A DNA stretch of 64,000 bases from CALISC01 sp963542545 (GTDB taxonomy: Bacteria > Bacillota_I > Bacilli_A > Acholeplasmatales > Acholeplasmataceae): assembly GCA_963542545.1 (NCBI GenBank), contig CAUTWO010000002.1, positions 103,133 to 167,132 on the forward strand, written 5' to 3'. Shown here piece after piece: positions 9,135 to 17,838 of the stretch (position 1 is its first letter; each line of letters opens with the position of its first letter). A program made the position numbers and the translations under genes. The notes under the pieces are model-generated. The model saw only the letters and a program-made list of their open reading frames with translations. It was not told where the DNA came from and searched no databases.

Positions 9135-9162
9135 AAAAAGGCGAGCACAACTCGCCTTTTTT
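9135..9162 (+). terminator. Rho-independent terminator of gapA
   Basis: AAAAAGGCGAG, loop CACAA, CTCGCCTTTTTT: a strong hairpin with a T-run, 36 bases after the gapA stop. Confidence 0.92.
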
Positions 9163-9185
9163 AAACAATAAAGGAGGTAATTTTT

Positions 9186-9842
9186 ATGCAAGAACAGAAT
9201 TGGTCAAACTTTTTTTTAAGCGAAAAACACAAACCGTATTTTTATAAACTTCAAAAAAAACTAGATAAAGACTATCTAAATTTAGAAATTACTCCTTTAA
9301 AATCAGATATTTACGCTGCGTTTAGTACCCCTTTAAAAGACATTAAAGTAGTGATTATTGGCCAAGACCCATACCCTCAAAAAGGAGTTGCAGACGGTCT
9401 TGCATTTTCTGCAAATGGCCCAAAAATTCCAGTTTCTTTAAGAAATATTTTTAAGGAAATTGAGTTTGAATATGGTTATAAAAATATCTCTCCAAAACTA
9501 ACTTATTTAGCCCAACAAGGCGTTTTTCTACTTAACGCATTTTTAACAACTAAAGTGGGAGAACCACTTTTTCACAAAAATATTGGTTGGGATATTTTTA
9601 CTAAAAATGCAGTTTCTTATTTAAATGAATATAGAAAAAAAATAGTTTTTATGTTGTTTGGTGAGTTTGCTAAAACCAATTTTTTAAGTCTAATTGACCA
9701 AGAAAAACATTTGGTTTTGCAAACTAGTCATCCTAGTTTCTTTTCTTTCAATAAAGGTTTTTATGGTTCCAATGTTTTTAAAAAAGCCAACGAGTATTTA
9801 AAGAAAAATAACTTACCTGAAATCAATTGGTTACAGCAATGA
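9186..9842 (+). CDS. ung: Uracil-DNA glycosylase, family 1
   Basis: Removes uracil from DNA to start base-excision repair. 218 residues. GQDPYP (residues 59-64, catalytic Asp61) is the water-activating motif, with Pro where most family-1 enzymes have His. It continues as GVADGLAFS. The second motif HPSFFSFNKGFYGSNVF near the C-terminus is the DNA-intercalation/active-site His loop. AAGGAGG lies 8 bases before ATG 9186. The TGA stop overlaps the ATG of the recombinase gene, giving an ung-xer-dut operon concerned with DNA and nucleotide quality. Confidence 0.93.
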   Translation: MQEQNWSNFFLSEKHKPYFYKLQKKLDKDYLNLEITPLKSDIYAAFSTPLKDIKVVIIGQDPYPQKGVADGLAFSANGPKIPVSLRNIFKEIEFEYGYKNISPKLTYLAQQGVFLLNAFLTTKVGEPLFHKNIGWDIFTKNAVSYLNEYRKKIVFMLFGEFAKTNFLSLIDQEKHLVLQTSHPSFFSFNKGFYGSNVFKKANEYLKKNNLPEINWLQQ

Positions 9843-10765
9843 ATGAGTTAACTCAATTTCTTGAAGAATTAAAAAGTAAAGGCTACTCAGAAAACTCAGA
9901 GATAGCCTACAAAAAAGATTTGGAAGATTTTTTATTTTACTTGCAAGCAAATAAACTTGCCGAAACTTTTTCAGATGTTTCCAATGAACGCATTTTTAGA
10001 TACTTTATTTCTCATCTTGCTGACATTGAAAAAACTCCAAAAACTATCGCTAGAAAAATTTCTGCACTTAAGTCTTTCTACAGATTTTTACACGAAAGTG
10101 GTAGGATCACGACAAACATCGCAAAAAACATTAGACCGCCAAAAGTTCCTAAAAAACTGCCAAAAACTTTAACTAAAGAAGAGGTTTCTGCTTTGTTTCA
10201 AGTAATAGATCAAACCAAACCACTTGGCGTTAGAAATTCTATTTTGCTTAGATTACTTTTTGAAACTGGTTTGCGTGTTTCTGAGTTGATAAATATTTCT
10301 GTTCAAGACCTGGATTTTGCACAGCTCCAAATTAAAATTACCGGCAAAGGCAACAAAGAAAGATTAATCTTTTTATCTGAAGGGCTAGCTGCTGACATTA
10401 AAACTTATCTTGCATATACCAGACCAGTTTTACAAAATAAAAGCAATATCATCGGAACCAAACGCATTTTTATTAACTACAAGGGCGGAGAACTCACTGC
10501 TCGTGGTGTCAGAAAAATTCTAAATACCTTGGTTGACAAAGCAGGCGAAACTTTTAATGTCCACCCCCACTTACTTAGACATACATTTGCTACTATTATG
10601 CTTGAAAATGGCGCAGATATTAGAACTGTGCAAGAACTTTTGGGACACAAAAATGTTAAAACCACCGAAATTTACACAGCGGTTTCAGACAAACTAGTTT
10701 TTGAACAATTTCAAAAAGCTAACGCCAGAAAGGAAGGCAAAATATGCGAAGATTCGAAGTCGTAA
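9839..10765 (+). CDS. Tyrosine recombinase, XerC/XerD type
   Basis: Site-specific recombinase expected to resolve chromosome dimers at a dif site. From ATG 9839 (ATGA overlap with ung) it has 308 residues, the normal Xer length. The N-terminal SAM-like DNA-binding domain covers about 1-90. The catalytic domain shows Arg in ETGLRVSELINI, Lys in GKGNKERLI, HPHLLRHTFAT (HxxR), GHKNVKTTEIYTAV (second His and nucleophile Tyr). The sequence cannot decide between XerC and XerD. A TTG at 9827 would extend it by four residues, but the coupled ATG is preferred. It overlaps dut by 22 bases. Confidence 0.88.
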   Translation: MNELTQFLEELKSKGYSENSEIAYKKDLEDFLFYLQANKLAETFSDVSNERIFRYFISHLADIEKTPKTIARKISALKSFYRFLHESGRITTNIAKNIRPPKVPKKLPKTLTKEEVSALFQVIDQTKPLGVRNSILLRLLFETGLRVSELINISVQDLDFAQLQIKITGKGNKERLIFLSEGLAADIKTYLAYTRPVLQNKSNIIGTKRIFINYKGGELTARGVRKILNTLVDKAGETFNVHPHLLRHTFATIMLENGADIRTVQELLGHKNVKTTEIYTAVSDKLVFEQFQKANARKEGKICEDSKS

Positions 10766-11184
10766 CTGAATATGAAAACCAAAACATCGAAATACCGGTT
10801 CGGGCAACTAAGGCTTCTGCTGGGTATGATTTTGCTGTGGCAAAAGACACTTTAATTAAAGCAGGTGAAATCACAAAAGTACCAACTGGCATCAAAGCCT
10901 GTTTTCCTAAAGATGAGTTTCTGATGTTAGTTGCGCGTTCTTCACTTCCAATTAAAAAAACTTTAATGCTACCAAATGGTGTTGGAATAATTGACGCAGA
11001 CTACTATGGCAATGAAATCAATGAAGGTCATATCTTAGTGCTCCTTTATAACTTCGGTAAAGCCGATATTTTACTAAAAAAAGGTGAAAAAATCGCACAA
11101 GGAATATTTTTCTGCTACCAAAAAACCAAAGAAAACGCTAACTTTAAACTAAGAACTGGTGGCTTTGGTTCGTCCGACAGTTAG
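10744..11184 (+). CDS. dut: dUTP diphosphatase (trimeric dUTPase)
   Basis: Hydrolyses dUTP to dUMP and PPi, limiting uracil in DNA; this fits its position after ung. 146 residues with the five dUTPase motifs in order: AGYDF (27-31), ARSSLP, NGVGIIDADYYGNEIN (uracil-binding hairpin), GEKIAQGIF, and the C-terminal RTGGFGSSD that closes over the substrate. Motif 3 is slightly longer than in canonical enzymes (NEINEG), as in Gram-positive/phage-like dUTPases. The start lies inside the xer gene (22-base overlap); an AAGG lies upstream. Confidence 0.92.
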   Translation: MRRFEVVTEYENQNIEIPVRATKASAGYDFAVAKDTLIKAGEITKVPTGIKACFPKDEFLMLVARSSLPIKKTLMLPNGVGIIDADYYGNEINEGHILVLLYNFGKADILLKKGEKIAQGIFFCYQKTKENANFKLRTGGFGSSDS

Positions 11185-11238
11185 TCTAAAGTCTTTATGC
11201 ATTTATATAATATATAATTATATAGTGAGGTTCAAACC

Positions 11239-11760
11239 ATGGAAATTAAAAAAATAGCCAATTTTATAGCTCCTGTAAAAGATTTTCCAAAGCCAGGGAT
11301 TGACTTTAAAGACATCACCCCTTTAATGCAAAACGGAGATGCTTTTTCAACTGCAATTGACAAAATGTATGAATTTGCCAAAGCCAACGGTGCTACTATA
11401 ATTTGTGGACCTGAGGCTAGAGGTTTTATTTTTGGTTGCCCTGTTGCCTATAAGTTAAACATTGGCTTTGTGCCAGTTAGAAAACCAGGAAAACTACCAA
11501 GAAAAACTCTAGACATGGCCTACTCACTGGAATACGGCACTAATACCTTGTCAATTCACGCAGACGCCATTAAACCAGGCGACAAAGTGGTAATAGTTGA
11601 CGACCTTTTGGCGACTGGTGGCACCGTTAAATGCACCATTGACATGATTGAAAAACTAGGTGGCAAAGTAGTTGGTTGCTGCTTCTTAATTGAACTTAAA
11701 GACTTAAAAGGTCGTGAACTTCTTAAAAACTACAAAACTTTTACTTTACTTGAATACTAA
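11239..11760 (+). CDS. apt: Adenine phosphoribosyltransferase
   Basis: Salvages adenine with PRPP to AMP. 173 residues, the family length. GPEARGFIFG (about 53-62) and the PRPP-binding signature VVIVDDLLATGGT (about 115-127) are diagnostic, as is the N-terminal DFPKPGIDFKDITPL. A GTGAGG ribosome site precedes ATG 11239, and AT-rich -10-like boxes (11206-11218) lie just upstream, so this likely opens the apt-rel-dtd-hisS-aspS transcript. The apt-rel adjacency is widespread in Bacillota. Confidence 0.95.
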   Translation: MEIKKIANFIAPVKDFPKPGIDFKDITPLMQNGDAFSTAIDKMYEFAKANGATIICGPEARGFIFGCPVAYKLNIGFVPVRKPGKLPRKTLDMAYSLEYGTNTLSIHADAIKPGDKVVIVDDLLATGGTVKCTIDMIEKLGGKVVGCCFLIELKDLKGRELLKNYKTFTLLEY

Positions 11761-11782
11761 TAAATAAATAATTTTTTTTAAA

Positions 11783-13972
11783 ATGATTGAAACAAAATTC
11801 GCTGAACTATATCATAACTTAATTAACACAATTGATACATACATAAAAAACCCAGACAGTTTAAAGTTAATTGAAAGGGCTTTTTTAGTCGGCGAAAAAT
11901 ATCACGACAATCAGTTTAGAAAAAATGGAGACCCATATTTTACCCATCCAATCGCAGTTACTCAGATTTTAGCAGACATGCACGCAGGTCCAGAGACCTT
12001 AGCCGCTGGTTTGCTTCACGATACCCTTGAAGACACAGACTTGCCAAAGGCGGAACTCAGCCAAATGTTTGGAACAGAAATTGCTAATCTTGTTGAAGGT
12101 GTGACTAAAATCTCTAAAGTTGAGTTTAAAACCGACACCACCCAAGTTGAATATCAGCAAAAAATGCTAATCGCAATGGCTACAGACATCAGAGTAGTTA
12201 TCATAAAAATCGCAGATCGCTTGCACAACATGCGCACACTTAAGTTCCAAAAGCCAGAGCGCCAAGCCGCGATTGCCAAAGAAACCCTAGATATCTACGC
12301 CCCGCTTGCTCATCGCCTTGGTATGTTTAGAATTAAAGCAGAACTTGAAGACATAGCACTGAAATACACCGACAACGACACATATAAGTACATCTCATCG
12401 CTTCTTAACAACACCAAAGATCAACGCGAAAAGGAAATAAATCAAATAATTGCTGCGACTACCGAAGTTTTAACTAAAAACACCGATATCAAGTTTGAAA
12501 TCAAAGGCCGCATTAAAAATATCTACAGTATTTATAAAAAACTAGTTATCTTAAAAAAAGACTTTGAAGATATCTACGACCTTTTGGCGGTTCGTATAAT
12601 TGTTCCAACTGTTGCAGATTGTTATTCGGTTCTAGGCTTAATTCACGCGAACTTCACACCAATTCCAAAGCGCTTTAAAGACTACATTGCTATGCCTAAA
12701 CCCAACTTATATCAGTCTCTACATACAACCGTGCTTTTTTCAATGGGTCAACTTTTTGAAGTGCAAATTAGAACTTTTGAAATGGACGAAGTCGCAGAAC
12801 TTGGAATCGCTGCTCACTGGGCATACAAAGAAAACAAAGTCTACTCAAAAGAACGTGAGCAATTTGAGTTAGCCGAAAAACTTAAATGGTACGCGGATCT
12901 ACTTAAAATTTCAAAAGACTCAGACGAAACTAAAAAAGAAGCCGCTGAGTTCGTTGAAAACATTAAACAAGACATTTTAAACGCCAATGTCTACGTCTTT
13001 ACTCCAGACCGCAAGGTAATTGAACTGCCAAACGGTTCTACGCCAATTGACTTTGCATACGCAATTCACACTCAAGTTGGCACTACTATGGTCGGGGCTA
13101 CTATTAACAACAAAATGTCGCCAATTGACACTAAGTTAAAAACTGGCGATATTGTGTCTATTAAAACCGCGAAGAACGCAATTCCGTCAATTGACTGGCT
13201 AAAAATTGCTAAATCTTCGCGTGCGAGAACCAAAATTAAGAACTTCTTAAACACCTATTACCGAGATGAACTGATAAAATCCGGCAAGGAAGAATTAGAA
13301 CGAGAACTCGTTAAAGCCAAAATTACTGACTTTACGCTGGATATGGACTTTGTTGAAAAGAATTTTGAAAAGCAAAGTTTCCAAACTTTAGATGACTTTT
13401 ACTTTGAAATTGGCAAGAACTTGCTTTCTCCCAAAACAGTAATTGCCAAAATTAACGGAACAGAACTAACTAAAGAAGGTGCCCTTGAAGCCCAACTTAA
13501 AAAAGCCGCCAGAGGTCTGGAAGCGGCTTCCAGCACTGGTGTAATTGTTGAAGGTTTAAACAAACCACAAGTTAAGTTAGCACTTTGTTGCAATCCGGTT
13601 TATGACGATGAAATCAAAGGTTATGTTTCTAAAAACTCAGGTATAGTTGTTCATTTAAAAGATTGTGTGAACTTAAAAACTTTAGATCAAAACAGAGAAA
13701 TCCAGGTGTTTTGGGGAAAATCACCAAACCGTCGTTTTGCGGCCTGGTTGAGATTAAAAGTCCAAAACACAACTACCATGATGTCTGAAATTGTGTCGCT
13801 TATCAACTCAACTTCTACCTCTATTGCTGAGTTTCAAACAGTGCAAGCAAACTCTTTAACTCAAGTTTACAAAATTAAAATCGGGGTTAAAGACGCCCAT
13901 GAACTTAATTTAATAATTTTGAACTTAAAAAAACTAAGCGGAGTTTTTCAAGTTGAAAGGTTTGTCAAATAA
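11783..13972 (+). CDS. rel: Bifunctional (p)ppGpp synthetase/hydrolase
   Basis: Long RelA/SpoT homologue of 729 residues that makes and degrades the stringent-response alarmone. The hydrolase domain keeps HD metal residues (FTHPIAV, LLHDTLEDTDL; about 45-80). The synthetase domain follows (DIYDLLAVRIIV, RFKDYIAMPKPNLYQSLHTT; about 255-315). Then come TGS (VYVFTPDRKVIELPNGSTPIDFAYAIHTQVG; about 400-430), a Cys-containing linker (LALCCNPVYDDEI) and a C-terminal ACT domain. Both catalytic halves look intact. No good Shine-Dalgarno is visible in the T-rich 22-base gap after apt, so translation start strength is uncertain. Its TAA overlaps the dtd ATG. Confidence 0.95.
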   Translation: MIETKFAELYHNLINTIDTYIKNPDSLKLIERAFLVGEKYHDNQFRKNGDPYFTHPIAVTQILADMHAGPETLAAGLLHDTLEDTDLPKAELSQMFGTEIANLVEGVTKISKVEFKTDTTQVEYQQKMLIAMATDIRVVIIKIADRLHNMRTLKFQKPERQAAIAKETLDIYAPLAHRLGMFRIKAELEDIALKYTDNDTYKYISSLLNNTKDQREKEINQIIAATTEVLTKNTDIKFEIKGRIKNIYSIYKKLVILKKDFEDIYDLLAVRIIVPTVADCYSVLGLIHANFTPIPKRFKDYIAMPKPNLYQSLHTTVLFSMGQLFEVQIRTFEMDEVAELGIAAHWAYKENKVYSKEREQFELAEKLKWYADLLKISKDSDETKKEAAEFVENIKQDILNANVYVFTPDRKVIELPNGSTPIDFAYAIHTQVGTTMVGATINNKMSPIDTKLKTGDIVSIKTAKNAIPSIDWLKIAKSSRARTKIKNFLNTYYRDELIKSGKEELERELVKAKITDFTLDMDFVEKNFEKQSFQTLDDFYFEIGKNLLSPKTVIAKINGTELTKEGALEAQLKKAARGLEAASSTGVIVEGLNKPQVKLALCCNPVYDDEIKGYVSKNSGIVVHLKDCVNLKTLDQNREIQVFWGKSPNRRFAAWLRLKVQNTTTMMSEIVSLINSTSTSIAEFQTVQANSLTQVYKIKIGVKDAHELNLIILNLKKLSGVFQVERFVK

Positions 13973-14406
13973 TGCGCGCACTAATTCAAAGGGTAAAATC
14001 TGCTGAATGCGCGGTTGAAGGTCAGGTTATTTCTAAAATCAGCAAAGGTTTACTTGTTTTTGTTGGTTTTTGCCTGACTGATACTAAAGAAAATGTTTCA
14101 AAAATGTGCAGTAAGTTAAAGAAACTCCGCATTTTTGAAGACAATTTTGGTAAAACTAATTTAAGTTTAAAAGAAGTTGACGCTGAACTAATGATAATTT
14201 CTCAGTTCACTCTATACGCAGATGCAAACAACTCCAACAGACCTTCGTTTACAAACGCTCTTGACTTTAAAGATGCTGAGAAACTTTATCTAGAAACGCT
14301 TAATAATTTAAGTCAAGATTTTAACACCCAAGCAGGTAGTTTTGGTGCAGATATGCAAATAACTTTGACAAACTCAGGTCCGTTTACTCTCTTGCTTGAA
14401 AACTAG
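13972..14406 (+). CDS. dtd: D-aminoacyl-tRNA deacylase
   Basis: Clears D-amino acids, and glycine mischarged on tRNA-Ala, from tRNA. 144 residues, normal length. N-terminal MRALIQRVKSAECAVEG, the SQFTLYADA motif (about 80-88) and the C-terminal NSGPFT (cross-subunit GP) are the DTD signatures. It starts at TAATG overlapping rel and sits twelve bases before hisS, in the conserved rel-dtd-hisS-aspS order. Confidence 0.95.
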   Translation: MRALIQRVKSAECAVEGQVISKISKGLLVFVGFCLTDTKENVSKMCSKLKKLRIFEDNFGKTNLSLKEVDAELMIISQFTLYADANNSNRPSFTNALDFKDAEKLYLETLNNLSQDFNTQAGSFGADMQITLTNSGPFTLLLEN

Positions 14407-14418
14407 AAAGGAAAAAAT

Positions 14419-15681
14419 ATGAATAAACCTAAAGGAACTTATGATTTATTTGGTGAGGCTGCGAAACTACACCAGGCTGTGTATTTAGTTTTAAAGAAAA
14501 ACGCCGAGGCCGTGGGCTGCGCTTATTTAGAGACGCCTGTTTTTGAAGACTCAAAACTTTTTCACCGAGCAAACGAAACTGCTGACATGGTCAAAAAAGA
14601 AACTTATGATTTCAAAGACAAAGGAGACCGTGCAATCACGCTTAGACCTGAAATGACCGCACCTGCTGCTCGTGCCTACATTGAAAATAAACTATACGCA
14701 ACTAAACAAACCAAATACTACTATTTTGGTAAAGCCTACCGCTATGAACGCCCGCAAAAAGGTCGTTTCCGTGAGTTTTTTCAGTTTGGAGTTGAAAACT
14801 TCACACCAAAGTCAGTAGTTGCCGACACCGAAGTTTTTATATTGATTTCCCAAATTTTGTCGGACTTAAAAATTAAGAACTACAAAATTCATTTAAACTG
14901 TTTGGGTGGTGAGAAAACTAAAAAAACTTATGCTGATGCTCTAAAAGCTTATTTTTCTCCAAATTTAGATAAACTTTGTACAGACTGTCAAACTAGAGTT
15001 CACGAGAATACCTTAAGAGTACTTGACTGCAAGGTTTGTGCTAACTCTGATTTGTTTCTAAAAACCCCTAAAGTTTACGATATTTTGCCAGAAGATGAAA
15101 AAAAATACTTTGACCAAATAATTCAAAACTTAAGTAAACTTAAAATTAACGCCGAAGTTAATCATAAGTTAGTCAGAGGAATTGACTACTATACAGGTCT
15201 TGTTTTTGAAGTTAAGGCTGAGTTTGCAGACCTTGGCAATGCAGCAACTATTTGCGGGGGTGGTAGATACGACAACTTAGTTGACGAACTAGGCGGTCCT
15301 CAAACCGGCGCTCTTGGCTTTGCGTTTGGTTTTGAAAGACTTTTAGAAGTCGCTAGTTTATCTGGCTTTTTAGCCAAAGAAACTGGTCCTGATTTTTTTA
15401 TTATCAATGCGTGCACAGATTCTTTTTATGCCCTTAGCATCCTAAAAGAGTTAAGGACTTTGGGCTACAGCGGACAAATTAGCTACGAAAATAAAAAAAT
15501 CTCTGCGCTTTTAAAACAGGCTTATTTAACTAACCCTAAATATATTTTGACAATTGGCGAACAAGAGCGAGACACGGAAAGTATTTTTTGTCAAAACGCT
15601 GAATCTAAAGAAACCGTTATCTTTGATTCAAACAAACTTGCTAAGTTTGCAAAGGAGAATATACATGAAAGTAAAAACTAA
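14419..15681 (+). CDS. hisS: Histidyl-tRNA synthetase
   Basis: Class II synthetase, 420 residues. Motif 1/2 region: TLRPEMTAPAARAY and the YRYERPQKGRFREFFQFGVE block (about 76-130). The histidine-binding LVRGIDYYTGLVFEV and GGGRYDNLV are diagnostic, and motif 3 (ALGFAFGFERLL) is followed by the anticodon-binding domain. The ribosome site GAAAGG lies upstream of ATG 14419. No T-box leader precedes it, because the gap to dtd is only 12 bases. It overlaps aspS by 17 bases. Confidence 0.96.
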   Translation: MNKPKGTYDLFGEAAKLHQAVYLVLKKNAEAVGCAYLETPVFEDSKLFHRANETADMVKKETYDFKDKGDRAITLRPEMTAPAARAYIENKLYATKQTKYYYFGKAYRYERPQKGRFREFFQFGVENFTPKSVVADTEVFILISQILSDLKIKNYKIHLNCLGGEKTKKTYADALKAYFSPNLDKLCTDCQTRVHENTLRVLDCKVCANSDLFLKTPKVYDILPEDEKKYFDQIIQNLSKLKINAEVNHKLVRGIDYYTGLVFEVKAEFADLGNAATICGGGRYDNLVDELGGPQTGALGFAFGFERLLEVASLSGFLAKETGPDFFIINACTDSFYALSILKELRTLGYSGQISYENKKISALLKQAYLTNPKYILTIGEQERDTESIFCQNAESKETVIFDSNKLAKFAKENIHESKN

Positions 15682-17377
15682 CCAAATTCAGGAAAAACTA
15701 ATCGGAAAATCACTTAGTGTTGCTGGCTGGGTTGCTAAAAAACGTAATTTAGGTGGCCTAATTTTCGTTGACCTTCGCGACCGCTATGGTTTGCTTCAAT
15801 TGATTGTCAGACCAGAAAATCCAATTTACGAAGTTGCCGAGACTCTTAGAAACGAGTTTGTAATTGAAGCAACTGGCACTTTAGCCCTTCGTGAATCTGA
15901 AAACAAAAATCTAGAAACTGGACGCTTTGAACTTGAAGTTAATACTTTAAAAATTCTAAGTACTGCCAAAACTCCACCGCTAATCGTGGCAGATAAAACA
16001 GATGCTCTTGAAGATGTGCGTTTAAAATACCGATATCTTGACCTGCGCAGACCTGTACAAAAATCATACATTTTAAAAAGAGCAGAAATCGTGCGCTCGG
16101 TTAGAAAATCCCTTGAGGCTATGGATTTTGTGGAAATTGACACGCCAATTTTAGCAAAATCTACCCCAGAAGGAGCACGAGACTATTTAGTGCCAAGTAG
16201 ACTTTATCATGGCCAGTTTTTTGCGCTTCCTCAATCTCCGCAAATCTATAAACAACTTTTAATGGTTGCAGGTTTTGAAAAGTACTATCAAATTGCTAAG
16301 TGTTTCCGTGATGAGGACTTGCGTGCAGACCGTCAGCCTGAGTTTACTCAAATTGACATCGAGGCTTCTTTTGTTGACGAAAAACAAATCATGCAAATGG
16401 TTGAAAAGATGTTTAGAAAACTCTTTAAAGATGTACTTAACTTTGATTTACCACGCAAATTCCCAGTTATAAAGTTTAAAGATGCAATTGCTAAGTATGG
16501 TTCAGATAAACCAGACTTAAGATACGACTTAGAAATTACTGACTTTGCTTGGCTAAAAGCAGCGGGTTCATCATTTATTAACTCATTTAAATCTATTCGC
16601 GGTATTCGTTTTCAAGCAAACGATAAGTTTACACGCAAAGTTTTAGATGAACTTAGTGTTCTGGCCTTAAAAAACTCACTTGCAAAAACTGCATTTTTAA
16701 AAGTAGCAGACGGCAAAGTAAGCGGATCTTTAGCAAAAGAACTAACAGATAAAGAAATTGAAAAACTAAACCTACAACCAGGTGAAATTATTTTTCTTGG
16801 ACTTGGCGAATACGAAAAAGTCTCAAAGGGTTTAGGAGCAGTTCGTGTGCAAATTGCTAACTTACTTGAGTTAGTTAAACCAAACGACTTTAAAGTCCTT
16901 TGGGTAACTGACTTTCCATTATTTGAAGTAAATCCTGAGACCAAAGCCCTTGAGTCAATGCACCATGCTTTTACTCAGCCTAAAAACCCTGAGATGCTTA
17001 AGAAAAATCCTAAAAAATGTTTAGCTAGACATTATGACTTAGTGCTAAATGGATACGAACTTGGCTCTGGCTCAATTCGTGTTCATGACTCTAATCTACA
17101 GGCTGAAATCTTTAAAACAATTGGTCTTAGCGACGAAGACATCAAACAAAAGTTTGGTTTCTTAATTGAGGCTTTCCAATACGGAACTCCTCCGCACGGT
17201 GGAATTGGTCTTGGTCTAGATAGGATTGTCATGATTATGTGTAATACAACTAATATCAAAGATATTGTGGCGTTCCCGAAAACTCAGTCTGCTCGTGACT
17301 TAATGAACGATTCGCCAAATTCTGTTTGGGACACACAACTAGAAGAACTTGGAATTGCTGTTAAGGAGCAAGAATAA
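15665..17377 (+). CDS. aspS: Aspartyl-tRNA synthetase
   Basis: Class IIb synthetase, 570 residues from ATG 15665, chosen because AAGGAG sits nine bases upstream and the product begins with the OB-fold (VAGWVAKKRNLGGLIFVDLRDRYGLLQ). Next come the catalytic core with VEIDTPILAKSTPEGARDYLVPSR and QSPQIYKQLLMVAGFEKYYQIAKCFRDEDLRADRQPEFTQ. The bacterial insertion (GAD) domain lies around 290-400, and motif 3 is GGIGLGLDRIVMI. Whether it charges tRNA-Asn as well cannot be told. It ends in TAATG overlapping the deaminase gene. Confidence 0.95.
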   Translation: MKVKTNQIQEKLIGKSLSVAGWVAKKRNLGGLIFVDLRDRYGLLQLIVRPENPIYEVAETLRNEFVIEATGTLALRESENKNLETGRFELEVNTLKILSTAKTPPLIVADKTDALEDVRLKYRYLDLRRPVQKSYILKRAEIVRSVRKSLEAMDFVEIDTPILAKSTPEGARDYLVPSRLYHGQFFALPQSPQIYKQLLMVAGFEKYYQIAKCFRDEDLRADRQPEFTQIDIEASFVDEKQIMQMVEKMFRKLFKDVLNFDLPRKFPVIKFKDAIAKYGSDKPDLRYDLEITDFAWLKAAGSSFINSFKSIRGIRFQANDKFTRKVLDELSVLALKNSLAKTAFLKVADGKVSGSLAKELTDKEIEKLNLQPGEIIFLGLGEYEKVSKGLGAVRVQIANLLELVKPNDFKVLWVTDFPLFEVNPETKALESMHHAFTQPKNPEMLKKNPKKCLARHYDLVLNGYELGSGSIRVHDSNLQAEIFKTIGLSDEDIKQKFGFLIEAFQYGTPPHGGIGLGLDRIVMIMCNTTNIKDIVAFPKTQSARDLMNDSPNSVWDTQLEELGIAVKEQE

Positions 17378-17838
17378 TGAAACGCGAAAACTTTATTTCT
17401 TGGGATGAGTATTTTATGGGGATTGCTAAACTGTCTGCAAAACGCTCAAAAGACCCCAATACCCAAGTTGGCGCTTGCATAGTTAATGCAGATAAACGAA
17501 TTGTTGGAATTGGCTACAACGGTTTTCCGCGTGGAATTTCTGACGATAATTTTCCGTGGGAACGCTCAGGTTCTTATGAAAACACTAAGTATCCTTATGT
17601 TGTGCACGCCGAGATGAATGCAATTTTTAACTCAATTACCGCAGTTAAAGACTGCGTAGTTTATGTTAACTACTTTCCGTGCTCTGAGTGTATGAAGCAT
17701 TTGGTTCAAGCCGGAATTAAAAAAGTAATTTACGAACAGATGTATATGCCGGACTCTCCACAAACCGCTGCTTCTAAAAAAATGGCGGAAGCAGTTGGTA
17801 TTGAAGTTCAACATTTTGTATTAAATGAAGAGAAGTAA
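17377..17838 (+). CDS. dCMP/cytidylate deaminase, ComEB type
   Basis: Zinc-dependent deaminase converting dCMP to dUMP, the precursor of dTMP. 153 residues. VHAEMNAI gives zinc ligand His77 and catalytic Glu79; PCSECMK gives zinc ligands Cys102 and Cys105. N-terminal WDEYFMGIAKLSAKRSKDPNTQVGACIV is typical of dCMP deaminases rather than tRNA deaminases. It starts on the aspS stop (TAATG), and its last 14 bases overlap the lspA-HAD start. Confidence 0.92.
   Translation: MKRENFISWDEYFMGIAKLSAKRSKDPNTQVGACIVNADKRIVGIGYNGFPRGISDDNFPWERSGSYENTKYPYVVHAEMNAIFNSITAVKDCVVYVNYFPCSECMKHLVQAGIKKVIYEQMYMPDSPQTAASKKMAEAVGIEVQHFVLNEEK

Noticed and set aside
14407..14418. T-box leader for hisS
   Set aside because: Only twelve bases separate it from dtd; no room for a leader.
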